The notes beneath the pieces are model-generated. The model worked only from the letters and a program-made list of their open reading frames with translations, was not told the origin of the DNA and ran no database searches. From assembly GCA_030690515.1 (NCBI GenBank), contig JAUYGP010000533.1:1-13852 (forward strand): 13,852 bases of DNA. The letters run 5' to 3'. The position numbers were made by a program, and so were the translations under genes. The stretch comes from Giesbergeria sp. (GTDB lineage: Bacteria > Pseudomonadota > Gammaproteobacteria > Burkholderiales > Burkholderiaceae_C). Of this stretch, positions 7,086 through 13,852 are shown piece after piece (positions within the stretch are counted from its first letter, which is position 1; each line of letters starts with the position of its first letter).

Positions 7086-7132
7086 TTTCGATAGCTTCTA
7101 GCGCTTATTTTTATTGCGCCAGAGGTCGATTT
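7086..7132 (+). repeat. Intergenic repeat, copy D
   Basis: TTTCGATAGCTTCTAGCGCT opens the copy and CAGAGGTCGATTT closes it. It lies between fic and the possible small ORF on the - strand, a few bases past the stop of the latter. A 5-bp drift in the centre (TTTTATTGCGCC) distinguishes it from copies A and E. Confidence 0.55.
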
Positions 7133-7136
7133 GACC

Positions 7137-7373
7137 TCAAACATTCGCCGCATCTGCCTCCGCTGCGATGTGATCAAGCAGGCTATCCACGCGGTGGTGA
7201 CGCATGCGCAGGATGAGGCACTGACCGTGATTGCGCATGCCGTGGCCGACCGTGTACCTGAGCCGGACCACGCTGCCGTGCAGGCTGTGATCGTGGATGA
7301 ACACCAGTGTCTGACACTCGTTCTTGGGGGCATTGTCCGAGGGTTGCTCGAACTGTGGCGAGTGCGGCGACAC
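7137..7373 (-). CDS. Possible small protein of unknown function (78 aa), perhaps a gene remnant
   Basis: On the - strand a frame from GTG at 7371-7373 to TGA at 7137-7139 encodes a His-rich protein with the stretches TLVFIHDHSLHGSVVRLRY and LILRMRHHRVDSLLDHI. Third codon positions are about 75-80 % G/C by eye, as in the other host-like genes. The opposite strand is also open over much of this stretch. Upstream of the GTG the frame continues but loses coding character. No ribosome site is evident and I do not recognise the family. It may be a decayed C-terminal fragment. Codons 58-62 (MRHHR) lie in an 18-bp sequence that is repeated at the start of fic. Confidence 0.3.
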   Translation of the reverse strand: MSPHSPQFEQPSDNAPKNECQTLVFIHDHSLHGSVVRLRYTVGHGMRNHGQCLILRMRHHRVDSLLDHIAAEADAANV

Positions 7374-7493
7374 TGAGCCACATTGCCAAAGATACGGCCC
7401 ACCATCTGATCCGTATTTCCTGCAATGCGGCTGAGAGGAACGTGTTTTACGCCTCCAACGCCGCCCCGCACAAGTCCCCCTCACCAATCCCAC

Positions 7494-7498
7494 AGGAG
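7494..7498 (+). promoter_or_regulatory. Ribosome binding site AGGAG for the DUF1993 gene
   Basis: AGGAG lies 7 bases before the ATG at 7506. It decides this start over an in-frame ATG at 7425, whose extra 27 codons are Pro/Thr/Ser-rich and unlike the family. Confidence 0.75.
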
Positions 7499-7505
7499 CC
7501 CCCCC

Positions 7506-8015
7506 ATGACCAGCGCTATGTACACCCATTCGGCTCCCGTCTTCAAGCAGATGCTGACGGCTTTGAAAACCATTCTTGCGCAGGCCAGCGAACACGCCAC
7601 CGCCAAGTCCATCGAGCCCGATGCCCTCTTGCAGGCGCGGCTGGCGCCCGACATGTTTCCGCTGCTCAAGCAGGTGCAGATTGCCGCCGATTTCGCGCGT
7701 GGTATCTCGGCGCGGCTGGCGGGTGTCGACGTGCCCAAGTTCGAAGGCAACGAGAAAAGTTTTGCCGATCTGGATGTGCTGCTGGCGCAGACGCTGGCCT
7801 TTTTGGACAGCGTGAACGCAGCCCAGTTCGAAGGCAAGGAAAGCTTTGAAATCGTCTTGCGCCCCGGCACGCCCAAGGAGAAAAAACTCACGGGGCAAAC
7901 GTATCTGGCCAACTACGGCTTGCCGCAGTTCTTCTTTCACGTGACCACGGCCTACGACATCCTGCGCCACAACGGTTTGCCCATTGGCAAACGCGACTTC
8001 ATGGGCGCTTATTGA
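7506..8015 (+). CDS. DUF1993 family protein
   Basis: The protein has 169 residues, the usual size of DUF1993 proteins. Family landmarks are the start MTSAMYTHSAPVFKQMLTAL, the run LAPDMFPLLKQVQIAADFARG (about residues 50-70) and the end QFFFHVTTAYDILRHNGLPIGKRDFMG. The fold is predicted to be a DinB/YfiT-like four-helix bundle and the conserved histidine before the C-terminal helix may bind metal. The biochemical role of the family is unknown. It is a soluble cytoplasmic protein with no signal peptide. A strong AGGAG ribosome site supports the start. It is transcribed alone, facing the nucleotidyltransferase gene from the other side of a stem-loop and repeat copy E. It is high-GC and looks native. 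Confidence 0.88.
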   Translation: MTSAMYTHSAPVFKQMLTALKTILAQASEHATAKSIEPDALLQARLAPDMFPLLKQVQIAADFARGISARLAGVDVPKFEGNEKSFADLDVLLAQTLAFLDSVNAAQFEGKESFEIVLRPGTPKEKKLTGQTYLANYGLPQFFFHVTTAYDILRHNGLPIGKRDFMGAY

Positions 8016-8152
8016 CCTGGGCCTGTTCTGCGCGACGCCTCACGGAGCGTTGCGCTGGGCCTTGCGATGTTCGGCGCGGCTAAAAACCGAGACAGAGGCC
8101 GGACCCGAATCGCTTTGCACTGACTGGCAGCCGCGCACCAGCCCGCCGGAGG

Positions 8153-8189
8153 ATGGGTGGCGCAAGAGGTGGCGGCTTGCGCCACCCAT
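8153..8189. repeat. 14-bp perfect inverted repeat (stem-loop) between convergent genes
   Basis: ATGGGTGGCGCAAG (8153-8166) and CTTGCGCCACCCAT (8176-8189) pair perfectly around a 9-base loop. It lies 137 bp after the DUF1993 stop and 65 bp past the stop of the opposing nucleotidyltransferase gene. It could end transcription from either side, although no T-tract follows directly, or it could be a palindromic mobile repeat. The rest of 8016-8152 shows no gene that I can support. Confidence 0.55.
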
Positions 8190-8202
8190 AGTGTAGAAAC
8201 TA

Positions 8203-8250
8203 TTTTGATAGCTGCTCGCGCTTGCTGCATAAGCGCTAGAGGCCAATTTT
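8203..8250 (+). repeat. Intergenic repeat, copy E (best preserved)
   Basis: TTTTGATAGCTGCTCGCGCT opens the copy, GCATAAGCGCTAGAGGCC follows and it ends AATTTT. This copy is closest to the form I remember from Comamonadaceae genomes. It ends 4 bp before the stop codon of the nucleotidyltransferase gene. Confidence 0.7.
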
Positions 8251-8254
8251 CCTC

Positions 8255-9196
8255 TTAAACCTGTGGCAAATACTGCTCCAGCAGCCCTTGCACCGCGTCG
8301 GCCTGTAGAACGTCCCGGCGGCGTTTGAGAGCGTCGCGGTCGGCTTGCCCCGCCATCCAGCGTTTGAACGCCACAAACGTGGCGGGGTGCACGGTGTTCA
8401 TTCGCGCCATGGTGCCGTTGGTGGCGACGATGACGGCTGAGAAGCTGGGAGAGTCGAGCAGCACATTGCCGCGGCGGGCTTGTGCCACCCAGAAGTCGTC
8501 GTCTTCATCGCTGAGCTTGATAGGGTGCGGGTCGTCACCCGTTTGTTCCCTGCGGATGATGTCGACCTCAAAGCCGTCTTTGTTGACCGCGGTGTACTCC
8601 TGGCTCTGCCGCATACGAAAGCTGGGGTCTACCTTTTTGAGCACCCCCAGCATGGAGCTGTCGACCCGTGCGAGCTGGGTAGAGAAAATGATGCGTTTGC
8701 GGGTGTCCCACAGCAAATCGATGTCGCGCGTGGCCAGTGCGTCTGTATCCAGCCGCACCCCCGCGGCGGCTTCGTAGGCGTAGAGGGCGTGGGTGCCGAC
8801 CACGCGAAAGTGTTCGCTGAGCTGGGTGCTGACCAAGCGGTTGAGCAGCGCCACCACCAGGGGGTCTACCCTGCCGACACGCAGGGCGCGGTTCAGGCGC
8901 TGCTGCTGGTTCAGCGCGGCTTTCAGGCCGGCAAGTCGCTCGGCGCTGGCCTGCTTTCTTTGGGTGAATTTGTCGTAGATGGCTTGTGTCTCGGGCGTGC
9001 GCGGACCCAGACTTTTCTCCGCCCCTGCGGGCGTGGTGCGCACCAGGTACCGGGATTCTGGCGACGACGCGGGCCCCGCATGCCAGTACATCCCGCCGCG
9101 CACCTGGGCGGCTTCTGCTGCGGCTTCATCCAGAGCATCAAACACGGCAACGGCGTCGATGTACTGGCGGGTGATGGCGGGGCTGAGTTCCTGCAT
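8255..9196 (-). CDS. GSU2403-family nucleotidyltransferase-fold protein
   Basis: The 313-residue protein matches the GSU2403 family nucleotidyltransferase fold. An N-terminal helical part with GGMYWHAGPASSPESRYLVR (34-53) precedes the catalytic domain. That domain has VVGTHALYAYE at 132-142, TRDIDLLWD at 156-164 with the metal-binding pair D158 and D160, and EVDIIRRE at 210-217 providing the third Asp, D212. All catalytic acids are present. The substrate is unknown; DNA-polymerase-beta-type folds of this kind act in toxin-antitoxin pairs, tRNA modification or antibiotic modification. The start at 9196 has no clear ribosome site and the upstream 100 bp are AT-rich with a TTTCGGT/ACCGAAA dyad. 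It follows sbcC on the same strand after a 130-bp gap, so it probably has its own promoter. No partner antitoxin is adjacent. Confidence 0.8.
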   Translation of the reverse strand: MQELSPAITRQYIDAVAVFDALDEAAAEAAQVRGGMYWHAGPASSPESRYLVRTTPAGAEKSLGPRTPETQAIYDKFTQRKQASAERLAGLKAALNQQQRLNRALRVGRVDPLVVALLNRLVSTQLSEHFRVVGTHALYAYEAAAGVRLDTDALATRDIDLLWDTRKRIIFSTQLARVDSSMLGVLKKVDPSFRMRQSQEYTAVNKDGFEVDIIRREQTGDDPHPIKLSDEDDDFWVAQARRGNVLLDSPSFSAVIVATNGTMARMNTVHPATFVAFKRWMAGQADRDALKRRRDVLQADAVQGLLEQYLPQV

Positions 9197-9234
9197 TTCG
9201 GTGTATTTTACTATTTTTGAATTTTTTACCGAAA
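9196..9234 (-). promoter_or_regulatory. AT-rich upstream region with TTTCGGT/ACCGAAA inverted repeat
   Basis: TTTCGGT at 9196-9202 and ACCGAAA at 9228-9234 flank an AT-rich stretch immediately before the nucleotidyltransferase start. A TATATT on the - strand (9234-9239) could serve as a -10 box, but the nearest -35-like TTGCAA (9259-9264) is 19 bp away. This looks like a promoter with an operator overlapping the start codon, suggesting repression by an unknown factor. Confidence 0.3.
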
Positions 9235-9326
9235 ATATAACAATAACAACGACTTACATTGCAATATTTGGACCATTTTGTAGCCTGTCATCCATTCTTT
9301 CGTGAACGTCACTGGCCCGTTTTGGG

Positions 9327-12300
9327 CTACACCACCAACCGCGAATACCCAATCCCGCCCCCTTTCTCGACCCTGATTTGCGCCGGTATCCGTTCCTTCA
9401 TTGCCTCGACGTGGCTGATGATGCCAATCATCTTGCCGCTGGCGTTGAGGGTGTCCAGGGCGGTGAGCGCGATCTCCAGCGTGTCGCCGTCGAGCGAGCC
9501 AAAACCTTCGTCGAGGAAGAGCGAGTCGATCGACGTTTTGTGGCTCACCAAGTCCGACAGCGCCAGGGCCAGCGCCAGGCTGACCAAAAAGCCTTCGCCG
9601 CCCGACAGGGTGCGCGTGTCGCGGGCGGCGTCGCCTTGCCAGGCGTCGACGATTTCCAGCTCCAGCTCGCCGGTGGATTTGCGGCGCAACAGGTAGCGCC
9701 CGTGCAGGCGGGCGAGGTGCTGGTTGGCCAGTTGCAGCAGGTGGTCGAGCGTGAGGCCCTGGGCAAACTTGCGAAACTTGTCGCCCTTGGCCGAGCCGAT
9801 CAGGCCGTCGAGCCGCTGCCACAGGTCGGACTCTGCAGTTTGGCGGGTGATCTGCGCCATCAGCGCTTGCTGGTTTGCACGCAACTGGTCGTCGTGGGAG
9901 AGCAATGCACGGTGGGCGCCGATTTTTTCGCTGAAGGCGCTGCGCTGGGTTTGCAGGTCTGCAAGGCGGGCGTCTAGTTCTTCCCGTGTTTGCGGAGTCA
10001 ATGCCTGGGCTTGCAACAGCGCGTGTTTGGCCGTGGCGGCCTGGTGCAATGCGCTGGCGCGTTGCTCTGCGGTGGTCAAGCGGTGCTTTTCGGCCGCCAG
10101 GCGCTGGCGCTCTGGCTCGGGCAGCAGCGCGGCTTCAAACGCGGCCTGGTCGGCAAAGGGGCTGGCTTGCAATGCCTCTTGCCAGGCTTGCTCTGCGGCG
10201 TTCAGCGCGGTGGTTTGTTGGGCCTGCGTGGTGTGCGCCTGGGTGCACTGCCCGTCCAGCGCGGCCAGGGTTTTGGCGAGCTGTTCTATGGCCTGCACGC
10301 TGCTGGCAAAGGTGGCGGGTACCTCCGCGTCGGGCAGGTCATCCAGCGCGGGCAGATGTTCGGCCTGCGCGCCCATGCTGGCCTGCAACGCCGCCCAGCG
10401 CTGCGCCCACGCCTCAGCCTGGGTCTGCGCGGCGGCTTGCTGCGCCTGCTGGCGGGTGATGGCCTGGGCCAGCGTTTGCATTTGCGCTTGCGTGCGCTGC
10501 CAGTGTTTCCATTCGGCCTCGCGCGCGTCCAGCCAGGGCGCGGGGTCGGTGGGCAGGGTGTGGCCGGTCTCCATCAACGCGGTTTGCAGGGTGGCTTCAA
10601 GCGCTGCGGCTTCGGCTTGGGCTGTGTCGATGCTGTGCAGCAATGCGGTCTGGCGCGCCTGGGCCTCTTGGGCGGCCTGTTGCAACAGGGCGCGCTGGTG
10701 GCTGGCCGCTTGCACGGCCTGGGCGCTTTGGTTGAACGCTGCTTGCGCACGCTGCGCGTGTTGTTCGCCTGCCTCGGCCGCTTGCAGGTCGGTGCCCCAT
10801 TGGGCCAGGGTGGCTGCTGCGGTTTGCTGGCCGGTGGCGAGCTTGTCGGTGTGCTGCCAGTCGTCTGCGGTGAGGGCAACGCTTACTTGTCCGATGGCGG
10901 CCGTCCACTGGGCTTGCCCCTCTGCCATTTGCTGTGCTGTTTTTGCTTGCTGGCGTTGGCACTCGGCCAGTTGGGTTTTGCTGCCTTCGACCTGGGCGGC
11001 AATGGCCTGGCCGTGGGCAATGAGGTCGTCCAGCGCGCCTTGTTTTTGCTGCAGTGCGGCTTCGGTGGCCGACACGTCCAGCGCCTGGTAGGCCGCTATC
11101 GCCGGGTGCTCTACCGCACCGCACAGCGGGCAGGCCTCGCCGGGCTGCAGGGCGTGGCGGTGTTGGTCCAGGCTTTGGATACGGCGCTCTTGCGCCAGCA
11201 GTTTTTCTTTGTCTGCGACCTGTTCTTTGAGCGCCTGGTGTTGCGCGCGCAGTGCCTGGCGTGTGGCCTCGTGTTCGTTGACAGCCGCTTCCAACGTTTG
11301 CAGCTGCGCGGCCAAGGCGGTGCGCTGGTCGGCCAGCTCGCGGCGCTGTTGGGCCAGCTGCGTGATGTGCTTCCACCCGCTGACCTCGCCCTGTGCCGCC
11401 TGCCAGCGCGCACGCAGCGCGGCCAGGGTGTGGCCTTGCATGCGCTGGGCCTGTTCGGCTTGCGCCGTTTGCAGCGCGGTCTGTGATTCGGCTTGTGCCT
11501 GAACAGCGGCATCGACCTCGGCGGCGTGGCGGGTGATGTGCTCGCTGCGCTGCGTGATCTCGGCTTGCAGCGTGGTCAACGCCGCCTGCAGTTCGGCCGC
11601 GTTGGTGCGCAGCTTGTGGCGCTGCGCAAACTGCTGGCGCCAGCCGCCCAGGCGCTCGCCCAGCGCGGCGTGCTGCGGGTGGGCGGTGCAGAAATCTGCG
11701 TGGCGTTGGTGTTCGGCCTGGGTGCGGGTCACCTCGGTGTGTGCCACCACCGCCATGTGCTGGGCCAGGTGGTGGGCCAGGTGGTGGTGCTCTCCGTGCG
11801 CGGCAGTGGCTTGCTGGCGCTGCGCCTGCAGGTCGGCCAGCAGGCGGTCGGTGGCGGCGCAGGCGGCGCGGGCTTGCTGCAGCGCGGTGTAGGGCGCTTG
11901 CAGGGCGTGGGCGGGTTCGCTGTCGGCCAGGCGGCGCAGCTCGGGTGCGGCGGCTTGCAGGGCGGCCACGGCTTCATTTCGGGCAGCTTCGGTGGCCTGT
12001 AGGTCTAGCGCGCTTTGCGCCAGGCTCAAGTGCCATTGGCGCTCTGCCTGCACTGTGTCGTGCGCTTGTTGCACGCCAGCCAGGTCGCGCGCCCATTGGG
12101 CGATGTCGGCCTGCATGGTTTCGCGCTGCTCAGCGGGCAGCAGCGCAGCGCCATCGGCTTTAGCCTTGAGTTGGTCGAGCTGCTGTTTGGCGTCGCGTGC
12201 CTGCTCAAACACCTTGCGCGAGATGTCGCCGTAGATTTCGGTGCCGGTGAGTTCTTCGAGCAGCTCGGCGCGGTCGTTGGCGCTTGCGTTGAGAAACGCC

Positions 12301-12788
12301 GCAAACCCGCCCTGCGCCAGCAGCATGGAGCGGGTGAAACGCGCAAAGTCCAGCCCGGTGATGTCGGCAATGCGTTTGAGCTTGTCGTTGCTCTGGCTGC
12401 TGAGGATGGTGCCGCCGCCGGTAGCTGTATCGATGCAGGCCAGCTCAACCTTGGGGTCTTGCAGGGCTCCGTCGGCTTTGTCGCGCGCGCGGCGCTGGCT
12501 CCAGAACGCGCGGTAGACAACGCCCTTCACTTCAAACTCCACCTCGGCCAGGCAGTCGGCGGTGTGGCGCGTCATGATGTCGTTGGCCGATTTGCTCACG
12601 TTTTTAAGGCGCGGGGTCTCGTGGTACAGCGCCAGGCAAATCGCGTCGAGCAGCGTCGATTTGCCCGCGCCCGTGGGGCCGGTAATGGCGAACAGGCTGT
12701 TGTCGGTGAACGGCGGTTGGGTGAAGTCAATCGCCCACTCGCCTTTGAGCGAGTTGAGGTTTTTCAGGCGCAACTTGAGGATCTTCAT
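9327..12788 (-). CDS. sbcC: Exonuclease subunit SbcC (SMC-like ATPase)
   Basis: The protein has 1153 residues and begins MKILKLRLKNLNSLKGEWAI, typical of SbcC. Walker A GPTGAGKST is at residues 37-45, the zinc-hook CPLC at 553-556 in the middle of two long Gln/Ala/Glu-rich coiled coils, the ABC signature LSGGE at 1061-1065 and Walker B/D-loop SLFLDEGFGSLD at 1089-1100. SbcC pairs with SbcD to form an ATP-dependent nuclease that opens hairpins, trims protein-blocked ends and degrades palindromic replication products; it corresponds to Rad50. The frame continues upstream of 12788 into sbcD, but the ATG at 12786-12788 overlaps the sbcD stop as ATGA, a clear coupling arrangement. It is somewhat longer than the roughly 1050-residue E. 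coli protein, with the extra length in the coils. GC content is high and the gene looks native. Confidence 0.96.
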   Translation of the reverse strand: MKILKLRLKNLNSLKGEWAIDFTQPPFTDNSLFAITGPTGAGKSTLLDAICLALYHETPRLKNVSKSANDIMTRHTADCLAEVEFEVKGVVYRAFWSQRRARDKADGALQDPKVELACIDTATGGGTILSSQSNDKLKRIADITGLDFARFTRSMLLAQGGFAAFLNASANDRAELLEELTGTEIYGDISRKVFEQARDAKQQLDQLKAKADGAALLPAEQRETMQADIAQWARDLAGVQQAHDTVQAERQWHLSLAQSALDLQATEAARNEAVAALQAAAPELRRLADSEPAHALQAPYTALQQARAACAATDRLLADLQAQRQQATAAHGEHHHLAHHLAQHMAVVAHTEVTRTQAEHQRHADFCTAHPQHAALGERLGGWRQQFAQRHKLRTNAAELQAALTTLQAEITQRSEHITRHAAEVDAAVQAQAESQTALQTAQAEQAQRMQGHTLAALRARWQAAQGEVSGWKHITQLAQQRRELADQRTALAAQLQTLEAAVNEHEATRQALRAQHQALKEQVADKEKLLAQERRIQSLDQHRHALQPGEACPLCGAVEHPAIAAYQALDVSATEAALQQKQGALDDLIAHGQAIAAQVEGSKTQLAECQRQQAKTAQQMAEGQAQWTAAIGQVSVALTADDWQHTDKLATGQQTAAATLAQWGTDLQAAEAGEQHAQRAQAAFNQSAQAVQAASHQRALLQQAAQEAQARQTALLHSIDTAQAEAAALEATLQTALMETGHTLPTDPAPWLDAREAEWKHWQRTQAQMQTLAQAITRQQAQQAAAQTQAEAWAQRWAALQASMGAQAEHLPALDDLPDAEVPATFASSVQAIEQLAKTLAALDGQCTQAHTTQAQQTTALNAAEQAWQEALQASPFADQAAFEAALLPEPERQRLAAEKHRLTTAEQRASALHQAATAKHALLQAQALTPQTREELDARLADLQTQRSAFSEKIGAHRALLSHDDQLRANQQALMAQITRQTAESDLWQRLDGLIGSAKGDKFRKFAQGLTLDHLLQLANQHLARLHGRYLLRRKSTGELELEIVDAWQGDAARDTRTLSGGEGFLVSLALALALSDLVSHKTSIDSLFLDEGFGSLDGDTLEIALTALDTLNASGKMIGIISHVEAMKERIPAQIRVEKGGGIGYSRLVV

Positions 12789-13852
12789 GCCGCCCCCTCG
12801 GTGAGGCTTTTGACGACTTCGCGAAAGCGTTCGCCAAGGGCTTGCTGCAGCTCCGGCGTCAGCTCTTCCAGCGCCAGGCGGCGGGCAAACACGTCGTTCG
12901 GGCTCAGCTCGTCCAGCGTAGCCAGGGGCTGCGCTGCCATGGTGGCCGCTGCGTTGGCACGCTGGCGGCGCACGCGCAGCACCTCGACCGGCAGGCCTTG
13001 GGTCATGGCGCTGATGCGGGCGGGCAGGTCGGTCAGGTAGTCGTCTTCGGCCACGGTCACTTCCAGCCACACGGGGTGGTCGGCGCTGCCCTCGGCCGCT
13101 GCTGCGGTGATGGCATCGGCCAGCGTGGCGAGGTTTCCGCTGCAGGACGCGAGCGCCTGAAAGCGGGGCACGGGCAGCACGGTGATCGCGGTGAGGCCGC
13201 TGGCGTCCAGGTCCACCAGCAGCATTTCCTTTTGTTGTTTCGCTTCGTCGAAGCCGAGTGGGATCGGCGAGCCGCAATAGCGAATGTGGTGCAGCCCGCC
13301 CACCTTTTGCGGCTTGTGGATATGGCCCAGCGCGATGTAGTCCACCGGCGGGAATGCAGCGGTAGGGAACGCATCGAGCGAGCCCACATAAATGTCGCGC
13401 ACTGACTCGTTGCTGCTGGCGCCCACGGTGGTGAGGTGGCCGGTGGCAATCAGCGGCACCATGCGGCCCAGCGTGCTTTGCAGCGCCGTTTGTTGTGCGC
13501 GGCCCGCATCCACCACGCTTTGGTAATAGGCCTGGATGGCGGCTTGCAAAGACTGCTGCTTTTCATCGGCGCTGTGCCCGGCCTGGCTTTGGACGACATC
13601 GCGCGGGCGCAGGAACGGAACGGCGCAGACGATGCAGCCGGGTTCGCCATCGCGCCGGGACAACACCACGACATGGTCGGCCGGGCCGCCCACGGCAGCC
13701 ACCACTGTGGTGCTCAGCACCGCCAGCAGCGCACGGCTTTCGCCCAGCGTGGCGACCGAGTCGTGGTTGCCGCCCAGCAGCAGCAGCGCAACGCCCGCGC
13801 GGTGCAGCTTTACCACCAGGTCGCTGTACAGCTCGCGCGCATAGCTGGGCGG
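12785..13852 (-). CDS. sbcD: Exonuclease subunit SbcD, 5' end outside window
   Basis: The frame runs to the window edge without a start, beginning PPSYARELYSDL in the visible part. 355 residues are present, and by comparison with about 400-415 for the family some 50-60 N-terminal residues with the first metal motifs (DxH and GD) are missing. Visible landmarks are LLLLGGNHDS with the phosphoesterase GNHD motif, and IALGHIHKPQ, the conserved GHxH metal site. SbcD is the Mn-dependent nuclease subunit, equivalent to Mre11, that works in complex with SbcC. The gene ends SLTEGAA and its TGA overlaps the sbcC ATG. The GTG at 13814-13816 lies inside the conserved region and is not the start. Confidence 0.95.
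   Translation of the reverse strand, partial: PPSYARELYSDLVVKLHRAGVALLLLGGNHDSVATLGESRALLAVLSTTVVAAVGGPADHVVVLSRRDGEPGCIVCAVPFLRPRDVVQSQAGHSADEKQQSLQAAIQAYYQSVVDAGRAQQTALQSTLGRMVPLIATGHLTTVGASSNESVRDIYVGSLDAFPTAAFPPVDYIALGHIHKPQKVGGLHHIRYCGSPIPLGFDEAKQQKEMLLVDLDASGLTAITVLPVPRFQALASCSGNLATLADAITAAAAEGSADHPVWLEVTVAEDDYLTDLPARISAMTQGLPVEVLRVRRQRANAAATMAAQPLATLDELSPNDVFARRLALEELTPELQQALGERFREVVKSLTEGAA

Noticed and set aside
6174..7094. Long + strand open frame (about 306 codons) across the fic gene
   Set aside because: It is antisense to a Fic protein with a perfect catalytic motif; the predicted product is Gly/Ala/His-rich with no domain.
7425..7505. Earlier start for the DUF1993 gene
   Set aside because: The extra residues are low complexity and the AGGAG site points to the ATG at 7506.
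9724..11486. Long + strand open frames (455 and about 498 codons) opposite sbcC
   Set aside because: They are artefacts of high-GC antisense reading; products are Cys/Ala/Trp- or Gly/Leu-rich low complexity, while the - strand has full SbcC motifs.
12789..13277. Upstream extension of the sbcC frame giving a 1316-residue protein
   Set aside because: The added part is Arg/Pro-rich, overlaps sbcD in another frame, and the true ATG overlaps the sbcD stop as ATGA.
1..13852. CRISPR array, tRNA/rRNA, integrase or complete insertion sequence
   Set aside because: Looked for regular spacer-repeat patterns, tRNA-like cloverleaf ends and transposase motifs; none were found. The five dispersed repeats are not evenly spaced.

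Overview
The window looks like chromosomal DNA from a high-GC betaproteobacterium, most likely a member of the Comamonadaceae (Acidovorax/Polaromonas/Rhodoferax type). This rests on the strong GC3 bias of most genes and on five copies of a short intergenic repeat (TTTGATAGCTGCT...GCGCT...GAGGCCAATTT type) that I associate with that family. The family assignment is from memory, not a search.

Left part (1-3036): two clearly AT-richer genes on the + strand. The first is a 5'-truncated ABC-type ATPase fused to a DUF4435 (TOPRIM-like) domain, the combination seen in fused PARIS-type defence proteins. The second is an ApeA-like HEPN protein, a putative anti-phage RNase. By eye their GC is about 42-50 %, against about 65-70 % in the rest, which suggests recent acquisition.

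Middle part (3037-9196): a patchwork of accessory genes, remnants and repeats. It holds a DUF2130 pseudogene that lost its central domain, a small YdeI-type C-terminal remnant, an intact AbiEi/AbiEii type IV toxin-antitoxin pair, a Fic-family adenylyltransferase with a 30-residue in-frame low-complexity insertion, a possible small ORF of unknown function, a DUF1993 protein, and a GSU2403-family nucleotidyltransferase-fold protein. Five same-orientation copies of the ~46-bp repeat lie in the gaps. Three separate nucleotide-transferring enzymes (AbiEii, Fic, GSU2403-type) sit within 4.5 kb.

Right part (9327-13852): the housekeeping sbcD-sbcC operon on the - strand, with sbcD cut by the window end and a four-base ATGA overlap between the genes. 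SbcCD is a DNA-end and hairpin nuclease, so it probably marks the conserved flank beside which the defence and toxin-antitoxin genes accumulated.

I see no rRNA, tRNA, CRISPR array, complete insertion sequence, integrase or replication origin. The best candidates for something under-described are the PARIS-like fusion beside ApeA, the Fic insertion that looks like an intergenic palindromic element turned into coding sequence, and the dyad upstream of fic.
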